A DNA stretch of 64,000 nt from Pseudodesulfovibrio tunisiensis (GCF_022809775.1 NZ_CP094380.1:806001-870000); one strand, 5' to 3'; counted from the first letter of the stretch, positions 36,302 through 44,937 are shown. The notes: generated from the sequence alone by a model not told the origin. Numbers and translations are program-made.

Positions 36302-37342
36302 TTGAAACGATTATCTTCACTACTCCTTGCCGCTCTTCTGCTGTTTTCCGCAACAGTACCTGAAGCTCTGGCCGGCCCGGTCATGGGTGGAGGCAAGAAC
36401 TCGGAAAAAAAACTGAAGAATCGTCCTGACACAAAACCGGTGAAATGCATCGGACTGGTCAACATGTCCAATGGGATGGTGCTTCCCAGGGGAAAGGTCA
36501 CGGCCTGCGTCAAAGCCAAATACGTGCACAAGGACAAACTGTTTGACGGCAGCACGGAAAAAAAGGGGAATTACAACGGAAAATACGACCGGGTGAACAT
36601 GCTCTATCAAATGACGGCAAAAGCCGGCATTTTCGATAATTTCGAAGCCCGCATCATGGTCCCCTTCTGGGACAAGCAGGTGAAACGCAAAGCAGGGATT
36701 ACCCCGAAGCACGTCGACACCGACAATCTGTCCGGACTTGGCGATGTTGTCATCATGGGCCGCTATGCCCTGATGAGCCAGCGCAAGGGCGACTGGATGA
36801 ATCTGGCCATCGGAGCGGGCCTGAAACTTCCCACGGGGGATGCCGACCACAAGAATCCCCTGCCCTTTTCCAAAACCCACAAGTACATGGGCCCGGGCGG
36901 CCAACTCGGCACCGGCTCCTGGGACCCGAAATTCGAACTTGGCGCGACCAGATTCATGGGACGCTCCCGCGTCGACGCGCACTTCATGTACACGATCCCG
37001 GGCGATGGTGCGCATGGTTCCCGCAAGGGCAATCAGTTCCTGTACAATCTGGGGTACGGCTATGCCCTGAACAAGTACTTTGACCTTGAACTGGAACTGA
37101 ACGGCGTAGCTCAGGAATCACATCGATACGATCATGCCTCGACAGTGAACACCGGTGGGCACACCATATTCCTGACCCCGGGCGTTCATTGGAAAATCAC
37201 GGACAAATGCCATCTGTCACTCGGCGTCCCTCTGGTCATGTATCGCAATCTCAATGGCGAACCCGGAACTCCGGAACGCTTGGGCAAATTCGGGCTGGGT
37301 GAAGAATTCCAAGTCGTTACCCGCCTCGGGTTCAGTTTCTAA
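36302..37342 (+). CDS. Outer-membrane beta-barrel protein, transporter/MetA-pathway-like family
   Basis: A 346-residue protein with an N-terminal signal peptide (LLLAALLLFSATVPEALA). The mature part has alternating amphipathic strands such as FEARIMVPFWDKQV, LAIGAGLKLPTGD and the terminal FQVVTRLGFSF ending in Phe, a mark of outer-membrane barrels. GDVVIMGRYAL and LKLPTGDAD resemble the putative MetA-pathway/transporter barrel family. It starts with TTG at 36302 behind AGGAGGA. It follows a Fur-like box and lies 16 nt before a periplasmic binding protein gene, so the pair may be a metal-uptake unit. Confidence 0.75.
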   Translation: MKRLSSLLLAALLLFSATVPEALAGPVMGGGKNSEKKLKNRPDTKPVKCIGLVNMSNGMVLPRGKVTACVKAKYVHKDKLFDGSTEKKGNYNGKYDRVNMLYQMTAKAGIFDNFEARIMVPFWDKQVKRKAGITPKHVDTDNLSGLGDVVIMGRYALMSQRKGDWMNLAIGAGLKLPTGDADHKNPLPFSKTHKYMGPGGQLGTGSWDPKFELGATRFMGRSRVDAHFMYTIPGDGAHGSRKGNQFLYNLGYGYALNKYFDLELELNGVAQESHRYDHASTVNTGGHTIFLTPGVHWKITDKCHLSLGVPLVMYRNLNGEPGTPERLGKFGLGEEFQVVTRLGFSF

Positions 37343-37358
37343 TCACGAGGATATCCAA

Positions 37359-38321
37359 ATGAAAAACAGAAAATTGATGTTGCTGACCCTGTGCCTGACC
37401 TTTCTCTTTTCGGTCGTGGCCTTTGGTACGGCCTTTGCCCATCCGCATCCGGTTCCGCAAAAAATCAGGGCCATCATGATCGGAGACCGTCTCGTGGACG
37501 TCGCTCTGAAGCTTGGCGTGATTCCCGAAGCCATGTCGGTCCGTGCATCGATCTGGTCAAAAGGGGATCAGTTGCGTCTGGCGACCCAATTGCTCGGCTG
37601 CCCCAACCGGGTCACGGTCAAGGAGCCGGAAACCGTGCCCAACTACATGAAGACTCACGGAATTACCCGTGTCATCATTGAAAGAAATGAAAAATTCTGC
37701 CTGTATTTCCCCAAAGTCAAACCGGAAAGTGCAGCCGAATTGGTCAAGGATATCCCCGGAGTGACAGTCGAATTCGTGGACTTCGGCCAAGGGGTTGCCC
37801 CGGCCATCATGCAGACCGCGCGGCTTTTGAATGTCGAGGAACATGGCAGAAGGGTTGTCGCGGAATATGAAAAGCAGATGGCAAAGGTGGAAAAAAACAT
37901 GCCCAAGGGGCTCGGCAAACGCGTCCTGATCCTGAACGGCAATTATTCCGACCTGTCCGGCAAAGGCTTTGTCCGAATCGAAGCCCCGGGCGGCTATTCC
38001 GACCAGTACATCCTGACTCCGCTGGGTTGTCGCAATGCCGCTGACGCCATGATCTCGGACACCATGAAGATTACCAAGGGGCATGTCTCGGGCGGCAGGC
38101 TCAGAGGGCTTGCCAAGGCTAATCCCGACGTCATCGTGGCGACAGGCGACGCGTTTGCCGTCCAGCTCGCCCTGAAAAAGGCTATCGCCAGGAATCCGGA
38201 ACTCTCGCAAATTCCGGCCATCCGCAACAATGCCGTATACAGCCTTCCGTTTTACGGAGACTCCGGCGTGCTGGAATACCCCCACATATTCCGCCAATGG
38301 AGCCAGGCACTGCAGCAATAG
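37359..38321 (+). CDS. Periplasmic ABC-type substrate-binding protein (iron/metal-type fold)
   Basis: A protein of about 320 residues with a signal peptide ending at AFGTAFAHPHP. The mature N-terminus is His-rich (HPHP). The remainder reads like a two-lobed FecB/TroA-superfamily binding protein: PQKIRAIMIGDRLVDVALKLGV, a backbone helix near VEEHGRRVVAEYEKQM, and the second lobe with NPDVIVATGDAFAVQLALKKA. ATG 37359 has GAGG 8 nt upstream. It follows the Fur-linked barrel gene and is closed by a terminator. No permease or ATPase gene is next to it, which is unusual for an ABC uptake system. The ligand is unknown. Confidence 0.75.
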   Translation: MKNRKLMLLTLCLTFLFSVVAFGTAFAHPHPVPQKIRAIMIGDRLVDVALKLGVIPEAMSVRASIWSKGDQLRLATQLLGCPNRVTVKEPETVPNYMKTHGITRVIIERNEKFCLYFPKVKPESAAELVKDIPGVTVEFVDFGQGVAPAIMQTARLLNVEEHGRRVVAEYEKQMAKVEKNMPKGLGKRVLILNGNYSDLSGKGFVRIEAPGGYSDQYILTPLGCRNAADAMISDTMKITKGHVSGGRLRGLAKANPDVIVATGDAFAVQLALKKAIARNPELSQIPAIRNNAVYSLPFYGDSGVLEYPHIFRQWSQALQQ

Positions 38322-38339
38322 TGCGCACCATGTAAAAAA

Positions 38340-38372
38340 GGGCCGCAACCAATATGGTTGCGGCCCTTTTTT
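38340..38372. terminator. Bidirectional rho-independent terminator
   Basis: An 11-bp stem GGGCCGCAACC/GGTTGCGGCCC (38340-38350 with 38356-38366), T-run on the right and A-run on the left. It serves the binding-protein gene on the plus strand and tRNA-Leu on the minus strand. Confidence 0.92.
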
Positions 38373-38375
38373 ACA

Positions 38376-38462
38376 TGGTGCCGAGGGGGGGATTCGAACC
38401 CCCACGGAATTTCTTCCACTGCCCCCTCAAGACAGCGTGTCTACCAATTCCACCACCTCGGC
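38376..38462 (-). tRNA. tRNA-Leu (anticodon GAG), copy 1
   Basis: On the minus strand a class II tRNA of 87 nt with acceptor GCCGAGG/CCTCGGC, A73 and an encoded CCA. The anticodon stem CTGTC/GGCAG closes loop TTGAGGG, giving GAG. A long variable arm and the T-loop GGTTCGAATCC are present. It reads CUC and CUU leucine codons. It is identical to the copy at 40040-40126. Confidence 0.96.
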
Positions 38463-38728
38463 TCTATGCAATGAACTGCCGAACGTTTGAGTTGGCCTCG
38501 TCGCGTCCGGGAAAAACCTTTTGCCCGGATGCTGCGCATAAGTCAAGGAAGTAATGAAAGAAAAATGATTTTTCTTGAAAAAAAGCCATCAAAACCGTTT
38601 TTTCCCGAAAAACGCCCCGAAAAGAATCCGACAGCCGTTAAAAAAACAGTCGAACGCCCATCCGTATTCGATTGCCTATCCCGTTGGCTTCCCATAAGAT
38701 CGAAACATTTCAACAAGACAAAACAAAT
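38463..38728. other. Upstream region of azlC and tRNA-Leu
   Basis: About 266 bp, AT-rich in its middle with many A and T runs (38550-38650). It should hold the promoter of the leftward tRNA and of azlC. I find no convincing gene or known RNA. Confidence 0.4.
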
Positions 38729-39424
38729 ATGACACAAATTCATTTTCGTCTCACCACGGCATCCATCCGCATTGGAGCGCTACAGACAATTCCCGTGGCC
38801 CTGAGCGTTCTGGCCTACGGCACGGTTTACGGTCTGCTGGCACGAGAGGCAGACATGACACTGCTCGAAGCCGCCCTGTCCAGCGGACTGGTCTATGCGG
38901 GCTCCGCGCAATTCGTTGCTCTGGACATGTGGACACATCCCCTGCCGGTCATGGCCCTGATCGTTACGACGCTGATAGTCAACCTGCGGCACATTCTCAT
39001 GGGCGCGTCGCTCGCTCCGTGGATGCAGGGCATTCCTCCGCGCACCAGTTGCGGCCTGCTGTTCTTCCTCGTGGATGAAAGCTGGGCACTGACAATCGGC
39101 GCGCTCAACAAGAAAACGGCCGACATGGGATTCCTTCTTGGCTGCGGAATCGTGCTCTGGTTTACATGGATGGGCGCAACGCTGAGCGGATACCTGCTCG
39201 GGGCAGCCATTCCGTCTCCGGAAAAATTCGGACTGGATTTCGCCTTCACCGCAGTATTCCTTGCACTGCTGGCCGGACTGTGGCGGGACAACAGAGACCT
39301 GCCCGCGTGGGTTGTAGCCGGAGCAACAGCCCTGTGCGCCCACCACTTCATCCCCGGCAAATGGTACATCATCCTCGGGGGACTGGCCGGGAGCCTGACC
39401 GGACTTTGGAGGGATCGTGGATAA
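38729..39424 (+). CDS. azlC: AzlC-family branched-chain amino acid export protein
   Basis: About 231 residues and highly hydrophobic, with six or more helices. The family mark near the N-terminus is seen as IPVALSVLAYGTVYGLLAREAD, followed by SSGLVYAGSAQFVALDMW and NLRHILMGASLAPWM. AzlC with AzlD exports leucine and related compounds in other bacteria. I start at the ATG 38729; a TTG at 38672 is possible. No good Shine-Dalgarno is visible. It overlaps azlD by 8 nt. It lies between two tRNA-Leu genes. Confidence 0.88.
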   Translation: MTQIHFRLTTASIRIGALQTIPVALSVLAYGTVYGLLAREADMTLLEAALSSGLVYAGSAQFVALDMWTHPLPVMALIVTTLIVNLRHILMGASLAPWMQGIPPRTSCGLLFFLVDESWALTIGALNKKTADMGFLLGCGIVLWFTWMGATLSGYLLGAAIPSPEKFGLDFAFTAVFLALLAGLWRDNRDLPAWVVAGATALCAHHFIPGKWYIILGGLAGSLTGLWRDRG

Positions 39425-39725
39425 CGACAGCATTCTGGCCATAGGCGGCATGGCACTGGTCACCTACCTGACACGAATCTGCGGCCCCTTTTTTGTTCGG
39501 CTGGTCAAGGGCAACCATCGTTTGGAAGCCTGTCTGGCCCAATTGCCTGCAAGCATTCTGGCTGCTCTGCTCGCCCCTCTGGTATTTGCAACAGGCCCGG
39601 CCGAAGCCGTTGCCGCAGGCATCACCCTTGTCATCGCCTTCAAATGCAAAAGCATGCCTCTCGCTTTGATGGCTGGCGTCTGTTCCGTCGCATTTCTCAG
39701 GCAATTGCAGATGTTCGGAGCATAA
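39417..39725 (+). CDS. azlD: AzlD-family branched-chain amino acid transport protein
   Basis: A 102-residue small membrane protein with three or four helices, the right size for AzlD. Conserved parts are ALVTYLTRICGPFF and ASILAALLAPLVFA. It starts with GTG behind GGAGGGATC and overlaps the end of azlC, the usual arrangement. It is the partner subunit of the AzlC exporter. Confidence 0.85.
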   Translation: MDNDSILAIGGMALVTYLTRICGPFFVRLVKGNHRLEACLAQLPASILAALLAPLVFATGPAEAVAAGITLVIAFKCKSMPLALMAGVCSVAFLRQLQMFGA

Positions 39726-39748
39726 TGCAAAAAACAGGAGGAATGAAA

Positions 39749-39979
39749 ATGGCTGAAAATTCCCATATCAAGGACTGGGAAAACCATCCGAATCGACGGG
39801 GGCTGCGTCTTTATGTTGGCAATCGCGAGGGTAAAGTCTCTGCACTTTTCATCAAGCGAACGGTTCGTCCTGAAGGGGAAAAACTTCATGTAGGCGTTGA
39901 GAAAGAAGGACATCCTGTCAAATTGGAACCGGAAGCAATTGGCCGTGCCGTATTGAAGCATATGGGTATTGAAAGTTGA
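39749..39979 (+). CDS. Small conserved-looking protein, unknown function
   Basis: A 76-residue hydrophilic protein (MAENSHIKDWENHPNRRG start) rich in Lys and Glu, with no signal peptide. ATG 39749 has AGGAGG 7 nt upstream, which is strong evidence for translation. It follows azlD by 23 nt and precedes a terminator. I do not recognise a family. Confidence 0.65.
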   Translation: MAENSHIKDWENHPNRRGLRLYVGNREGKVSALFIKRTVRPEGEKLHVGVEKEGHPVKLEPEAIGRAVLKHMGIES

Positions 39980-39996
39980 AAAAAACTTGCACAAAA

Positions 39997-40032
39997 AAAA
40001 GGAACAGCCTGCAATTGCAGGCTGTTCCTTTT
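39997..40032. terminator. Bidirectional rho-independent terminator
   Basis: A perfect palindrome AAAAGGAACAGCCTGCAA and its complement (39997-40032), flanked by A and T runs. It ends the azlCD unit and the second tRNA-Leu. Confidence 0.9.
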
Positions 40033-40039
40033 GATTTCG

Positions 40040-40126
40040 TGGTGCCGAGGGGGGGATTCGAACCCCCACGGAATTTCTTCCACTGCCCCCTCAAGACAGC
40101 GTGTCTACCAATTCCACCACCTCGGC
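40040..40126 (-). tRNA. tRNA-Leu (anticodon GAG), copy 2
   Basis: The same 87-nt class II tRNA as at 38376-38462, with CCA encoded; no base differs between the two. The identity stops at the tRNA and CCA boundaries. It lies just downstream (on the minus strand) of secG. Confidence 0.96.
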
Positions 40127-40139
40127 ATATCGAAGAGGG

Positions 40140-40484
40140 CTATTCGGACTTGGCCTCCCCGGAATCCTTGAACTGGATCGCCGGTTTCTGCTGCTCGGCC
40201 GGGACAATGGGTTTCACCACGCCCTCGCCCTGCATCATGATGGAGTCCTGATCCGCAACCTTGTTGCCCGTAAGCACGTTGTAGCCCAGGGAAGTCAGAA
40301 GAAAAAGCGCGGCAAGTCCGGCGGTCACCTTGGCAAGCAGACCGCCTGCACCAGAACTGCCGAACATGGAGGAACTGCCTCCGCCGAAAATAACTCCCAT
40401 GCCCTCCTGGCCGCTCTGCAGCAGCACCAGGACGATCAGGAAAATGCAAACAAGAACGTGAACAACTATCAGTATGGTTTCCAA
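40140..40484 (-). CDS. secG: Preprotein translocase subunit SecG
   Basis: A protein of about 114 residues with two membrane helices (TILIVVHVLVCIFLIVLVLLQ and AGLAALFLLTSLGYNVL) and the family motif LLQSGQEGMG with the FGGGSSSMFG loop. It is a SecYEG accessory subunit. I start at TTG 40484, with AGAGGAAG upstream and 43 nt clear of tpiA; a TTG at 40541 would overlap tpiA. The Pro/Gln-rich C-terminal tail is typical of the group. Confidence 0.92.
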   Translation of the reverse strand: METILIVVHVLVCIFLIVLVLLQSGQEGMGVIFGGGSSSMFGSSGAGGLLAKVTAGLAALFLLTSLGYNVLTGNKVADQDSIMMQGEGVVKPIVPAEQQKPAIQFKDSGEAKSE

Positions 40485-40527
40485 GGTCTCTTCCTCTATC
40501 CCTGACTCGTTGAAAAAAGCTTGCAGA

Positions 40528-41280
40528 TTAAGCCAGTACAATCTGGCTGAAGCTTTCGCCCTGCAAACTCGCGCCTCCTACCAACACACCATTGACATTG
40601 TCAAGGGAAATGATCTCGGCACAATTGGCAGATTTGACACTTCCGCCGTACAATATTCTGATTTCATTCGCCTTTTCACCAAAGATATCCAAAAGGATTT
40701 TTCTGATGAAACCGTGCGCGGCCTTGATTTCCTCAGGCCCGGCAACCTCTCCGGTACCGATGGCCCAGACAGGTTCATAGGCAATGCTCAACCGCTCCGG
40801 ATCAACATCCCTCGGCACGTCCTGAAGGCCGATCTCCAGCTGCCGCTTGAGCACGTCCTCGACTTTTCCGGCCTTTCTTTCCTCGATCCTTTCCCCGATG
40901 CACAGGATGACGTTCAACCCCTTGTCCAGACCATAGGCAGTCTTGGCCGCAACAAGCTCATCGGGCTCGCCCAGAACATGCCTGCGTTCGGAATGTCCGG
41001 TCAAGCCGTAAACCGCCCCGGCATCGTCCAGCATCATGGGAGAAATTTCGCCGGTAAACGCACCTTCCTCCCCGGGATAAAAATCCTGCCCTCCGGTCAT
41101 GAAGTCGGAGGAAGCAAAAGCCTCGGAAACGCCACGCAAGGCAGTAAAAGGCGGAAAAACAAGCACTTCCCGATCCTCAGGAAGCTGTTTTGCGGCCAGT
41201 TGGACCAGCTCCCGGGCCGTGGCACATGCCTGATCCCAGGTCTTGTACATCTTCCAGTTGGCTGCCATCAATTTCTTCAT
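40528..41280 (-). CDS. tpiA: Triosephosphate isomerase
   Basis: A glycolytic enzyme of about 250 residues. The substrate-binding NWKMYK, catalytic His in YGLTGHSERR, catalytic Glu in IAYEPVWAIGTG and the phosphate loop GGSVKSANCAE/GVLVGGAS are all present. The ATG overlaps the pgk stop (ATGA), so it is coupled to pgk. Full length. Confidence 0.97.
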   Translation of the reverse strand: MKKLMAANWKMYKTWDQACATARELVQLAAKQLPEDREVLVFPPFTALRGVSEAFASSDFMTGGQDFYPGEEGAFTGEISPMMLDDAGAVYGLTGHSERRHVLGEPDELVAAKTAYGLDKGLNVILCIGERIEERKAGKVEDVLKRQLEIGLQDVPRDVDPERLSIAYEPVWAIGTGEVAGPEEIKAAHGFIRKILLDIFGEKANEIRILYGGSVKSANCAEIISLDNVNGVLVGGASLQGESFSQIVLA

Positions 41281-42479
41281 TTCTTCACGCACTCCTTCAA
41301 GGCCTTGAAGCCGGGAAGCTCCTTGCCTTCGAGAAATTCGAGAAAGGAACCACCGCCAGTGGAGATGAAGCTGAACCTGTCCGCAAGTCCGGCCTGATGC
41401 ACCACGGCATCGGTGTCGCCTCCGCCCACGATGGTCAGGGCATCCTCAAGGTCGGCCATGGTCCGGCAAAGGGACAGGGAGCCTTCGGCAAATGCCGGAA
41501 CTTCAAACAATCCCATGGGTCCATTCCAGACTATGGTTTTCGCCTTTTTCAAAACCGCATTGAACGCGGCTGCTGTTTCAGGGCCGATGTCCAGAGCCAT
41601 GCTGTTTGCGGGGATGGCATCCGCAGCGCAAACTCCCGAAGCCTTCTGGGCCTTGACATCTTCGGCATACACGAAATCCGTGGGCAGATGGAGCGTGGAA
41701 CCGCTGGATTCGGCCTTGTCCATGATGGTCCGGGCCTCGTCCACCAAATCCTTTTCCACAAGAGAACGACCGACTTCGTAGCCCTTGGCAAGCATGAACG
41801 TGTTGGCCATGGCTCCGCCGATGATGATGTCATCCACCTTGCCCAGCAGGTTGTGCAGAATGCCCAGCTTGGTGGAAACCTTGGCTCCACCGGAAATGGC
41901 CACATAGGGACGCGCCGGATTCTTCAGGGCTTTCCCGAGATATTCCCATTCCTTCTTCAGCAGAAAGCCGGCGCAGCAGATCGGACTGTGAGCCGGAATG
42001 TCCACGACCGAGGCATTGGCCCGATGGGCCACACCAAAGGCATCATTGACATAGATGTCGGCCAGGGAAGCAAGCCGGGCACCGAAGTCGCCGCGATCTT
42101 CCGGGGTCTTGCCCTGCTCTTCCTTGTGAAACCGCAGGTTCTCCAGCATCAGAATCCGGCCGGGCTTCAATTCGGCGGCCATGCGTTCCACTTCATTGCC
42201 CACGCAATCCGGAGCCAGGTCCACGTTGCATTCCAGAAGTTCGGCAAGGCGCGCGGCAACAGGCGCAAGCGAAAGCTCGGGATGGACCTCTCCCTTGGGC
42301 TTGCCCAGATGCGCACAGACGATCACAGCGGCATTCCTGTCCAGCGCGTATTGCAATGTGGGAAGCGCCGCACGAATACGGTTGTCGTCCGTAATGGTTT
42401 TCCCATCCAGAGGCACATTGAAATCGACACGAAAAAGAAGCTTTTTGTTCGTGATATCAAGTTGATCTATGAATTGCAT
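41277..42479 (-). CDS. pgk: Phosphoglycerate kinase
   Basis: A 400-residue glycolytic kinase. The N-terminal RVDFNVPLD motif, the substrate His/Arg region IVCAHLGKPKGE, RFHKEEQ and the C-terminal nucleotide loop IVGGGDTDAV with STGGGSFLEFLEG are visible. It heads a pgk-tpiA-secG unit downstream of rimI. Confidence 0.97.
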   Translation of the reverse strand: MQFIDQLDITNKKLLFRVDFNVPLDGKTITDDNRIRAALPTLQYALDRNAAVIVCAHLGKPKGEVHPELSLAPVAARLAELLECNVDLAPDCVGNEVERMAAELKPGRILMLENLRFHKEEQGKTPEDRGDFGARLASLADIYVNDAFGVAHRANASVVDIPAHSPICCAGFLLKKEWEYLGKALKNPARPYVAISGGAKVSTKLGILHNLLGKVDDIIIGGAMANTFMLAKGYEVGRSLVEKDLVDEARTIMDKAESSGSTLHLPTDFVYAEDVKAQKASGVCAADAIPANSMALDIGPETAAAFNAVLKKAKTIVWNGPMGLFEVPAFAEGSLSLCRTMADLEDALTIVGGGDTDAVVHQAGLADRFSFISTGGGSFLEFLEGKELPGFKALKECVKK

Positions 42480-42509
42480 GACATATCTCCGATTCTGATT
42501 GCTGCTGTC

Positions 42510-42977
42510 CTACAGGTCACAACGATAAAGCAGGGCGTCCTCCCGGGTGTCCGGGTAATATTTCTTTCGGACGCCAATCTGCTTGTACCCGTATTTTTCA
42601 TAAAGGGCTATGGCCGGCGCATTACTTTCCTTTACGTCCAGAAAACTTTTGGCCACCTGTTTTTCCCGGGAGTACGCAAGCGCGCTCTCCAACAGGACCG
42701 CGCCCATCCCCCGCCGTCTGGCATCGGGATGGACCGCGATATTGAGAATTTCCATTTCATCCAGAATCACGGAAAACGCGATGTAGCCGACAAGTCGTTC
42801 GGCTTCTCGAATGCCGAAGACGACAAAGGCATTTCGTTCCAGACCGAGCAGAAACTGCTCTCTGGTCCAATGATAGGCAAAACATAAGGATTCAAGGGCA
42901 ATAAGGTCATCCACGTCGTTTTCGCCAAGGCGAATGACATTGAACGACGTTTTGCCTGATCGGGACTGGGCACTCAT
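42510..42977 (-). CDS. rimI: Ribosomal-protein-alanine N-acetyltransferase RimI-like
   Basis: A GNAT acetyltransferase of about 155 residues. The acetyl-CoA motif is ARRRGMGAVLLESAL, with the preceding EMEILNIAVHPD strand and the C-terminal NAPAIALYEKYGYKQIGVRKKYY typical of RimI. It likely acetylates the N-terminus of ribosomal protein S18. I start at ATG 42977; a longer frame to 43184 overlaps the Nudix gene and is unsupported. It lies 30 nt before pgk. Confidence 0.87.
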   Translation of the reverse strand: MSAQSRSGKTSFNVIRLGENDVDDLIALESLCFAYHWTREQFLLGLERNAFVVFGIREAERLVGYIAFSVILDEMEILNIAVHPDARRRGMGAVLLESALAYSREKQVAKSFLDVKESNAPAIALYEKYGYKQIGVRKKYYPDTREDALLYRCDL

Positions 42978-43053
42978 AATTCTGGAAAATCCCTGTGATG
43001 CAGTGTATACATAGTTTAAACGTAAAGCAAAACAATTCAGGTACGTGCAGGCA

Positions 43054-43595
43054 ATGACAAACAGAAACGCCTTTCTTGAACCCGACAAGAGGTTCGACGG
43101 TCTGGTCGAAGTGGTGGATGATGCCAGCCGCCGCCCCTTGCCCTGATCCCCAAGGATGTAGCCCACCGGCATCTTCTGTATCACAAGTCCGTGCTGGTGC
43201 TCATCTTTGATCCGGACAACAAGATATATCTACAGAAGAGAAGCAGAAAGAAACAGTTCTACCCGGGCCGCTGGGATGTTTCCGCAAGTACGCACACCGA
43301 ACCGGGCGAATCGTTTTCCGAAGCTGCGGTCCGTGTGGTCCGGGACAAGCTCGGGCTTGAAACCGACCGCCTGCACTTCGTGCGGCAACTCCCCGCCTGC
43401 CCGGAAACCGGGTTTGAATTCGTTTCCATTTTTGCCCTGCATCGAAATACGCTCACCATAACGCCCAACCCGGAAGCTGTGGACGAAGGCTATTACTATT
43501 CAAGAGAAGAACTGACCTGTCTGGTCAGGAACTTTCGGGAACTGCTTACTCCGCAGCTCGTCACCCTGTGGGAAACCGGAACCATTGATTCCTGA
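43054..43595 (+). pseudogene. Nudix hydrolase, frameshifted at a C4 tract
   Basis: From ATG 43054 the frame reads MTNRNAFLEPDKRFDG and EVVDDASRRPLP, then stops at a TGA (43144-43146). The other frame carries on with IPKDVAHRHLLYHKS, then LVLIFDPDNKIYLQKRS and the Nudix box region THTEPGESFSEAAVRVVRDKLG, ending at 43595. The switch falls in CCCC at 43134-43137; one more C restores a continuous protein of about 180 residues. Without it, the downstream part could start at GTG 43191. Substrate unknown; isopentenyl-diphosphate-isomerase-like and NTP hydrolase members share this layout. A homopolymer indel is also a common sequencing error. Confidence 0.75.
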
Positions 43596-43610
43596 TCCGG
43601 CCAGCTCCTT

Positions 43611-44402
43611 CTATTGTCGAGCAAGCAGCCCGGCCATGGCTTCATGCAGAAGGCCGTTGGAGGCCAGTATATTCGGCGAACGCAACCGATGCGGGGTTGC
43701 CGAATCAAACTCGCTGATGCACCCGCCCGCTTCGTTTACCAGCAGAATTCCGGCAGCCACGTCCCAGGGATTCAATGCGCTTTCCCAGAAGGCATCATAT
43801 CGACCGCAAGCCACATAGGCCAAATCCAAGGCCGCGGCCCCGGGCCGACGCACCCCCTGCGAAGCGGGAAGCAGCGTTTGCAAATGACGCAGGACCGTGT
43901 CCAGATGCTCCTCGATGGCATAGGGAAATCCGGTGGCAACCAGAGCGTCCTGCACGTCGTCAACGCGGGAGACATGAATGGGGGCACCATTGCGAAAAGC
44001 CCCCATCCCCTTGCCCGCGCTGTACAATTCGCCCAGCAGCGGCAGATTGATCACACCAGCCACAACACGATCACGATGCCAGAGCGCCACGGAAGTCGCC
44101 ACGAACGGCAAGCCGTGCGCAAAATTCGTGGTGCCGTCCAAAGGATCGATTATCCATGTCAATTCACCCGGTTCGGTCTGCTTGGCCGTCTCCTCGGCAA
44201 GAAAGTCAGCCTCGGGAACCAATGCGGCAAGCTGTTCCTTGAGAAACAGCTCGACACCGAGATCGGTTTCCGTGACAAGATCGTTTCTGCCCTTGTGCCG
44301 AATCCGGCGCTCTCTGCCGTCGGCCTCGCGAATGATTTCGCCGGAACGGGCAACCACGGGAATCAAGGAGTCGAGCAATTGGGAAAGGTCGCTGTTGTGC
44401 AT
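43611..44402 (-). CDS. suhB: Inositol monophosphatase-family phosphatase
   Basis: A Mg2+-dependent phosphatase of about 263 residues. Metal-binding motifs are seen as LAEETAKQTEPGE, DPLDGTTNF and the C-terminal NPWDVAAGILLVNEAGG. Members include SuhB and CysQ-like enzymes; the exact substrate is not decided by the sequence. I start at ATG 44402; an ATG at 44417 is possible. It ends just 16 nt from the convergent Nudix stop. Confidence 0.88.
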   Translation of the reverse strand: MHNSDLSQLLDSLIPVVARSGEIIREADGRERRIRHKGRNDLVTETDLGVELFLKEQLAALVPEADFLAEETAKQTEPGELTWIIDPLDGTTNFAHGLPFVATSVALWHRDRVVAGVINLPLLGELYSAGKGMGAFRNGAPIHVSRVDDVQDALVATGFPYAIEEHLDTVLRHLQTLLPASQGVRRPGAAALDLAYVACGRYDAFWESALNPWDVAAGILLVNEAGGCISEFDSATPHRLRSPNILASNGLLHEAMAGLLARQ

Positions 44403-44413
44403 GCAGTGTACAT

Positions 44414-44446
44414 ACAAAAAAAACGGGCGGTTGAAAACCGCCCGTT
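44414..44446 (-). terminator. Rho-independent terminator after the DUF6485-like gene
   Basis: On the minus strand an 11-bp stem AACGGGCGGTT with its complement and a 3-nt loop, followed by a T-run. It lies between the DUF6485-like gene and suhB. Confidence 0.88.
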
Positions 44447-44465
44447 CAAATTGGAACAGCTCCGG

Positions 44466-44669
44466 CTATGAACGCCGCTGCACAAAGAATTCCACTGTCC
44501 GATTGTAGGTCTTTTCCTCTTCCGGAGTGAAATAGCATCCGGGCAGTTCCCCACGCTGCCGATGGTAGTGCAGGCATTCGCAACAGATACCATGCCTGTC
44601 GCAAGGGTATGTACAGGTACAGTATTGTTCATTGATCTTTGCCCGAGGGCATTGGTCCTTTTTTTTCAT
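44466..44669 (-). CDS. Small cysteine-rich protein, DUF6485-like
   Basis: A 67-residue protein with seven cysteines: [25 protein letters not shown] and LPGCYF. The pattern suggests a metal-binding fold and fits the DUF6485 family from memory. A GGTGG-type ribosome site precedes the ATG. It is followed by its own terminator. Function unknown. Confidence 0.75.
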   Translation of the reverse strand: MKKKDQCPRAKINEQYCTCTYPCDRHGICCECLHYHRQRGELPGCYFTPEEEKTYNRTVEFFVQRRS

Positions 44670-44937
44670 ACCACCCCACCTTGAAAGGAAAAATCAAACT
44701 TGCCAGCCTGTTAACGAGGTCATGAATACTACGTCACCTTTAAACGGGTGTCAATATTCGAGGTCGCAAACCTGATAATCGCACGATTCCCGAATGAAGC
44801 ATTCACACCAGCCCCCGGCTCGACTCTCCCAATAGCCCGTTGCCAAATCCCGAACCTGATTGCATAAAATACTGGTCAACTCAGCCCTTTGCGAATACGA
44901 TGAAATCAATCATCACACGTTCACCAAAAGACCAATA

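Noticed and set aside
38230..38554. Open frames with the stretch VPRGGFEPPRNFF over tRNA-Leu
   Set aside because: This peptide is the well-known false translation of the opposite strand of tRNA-Leu.
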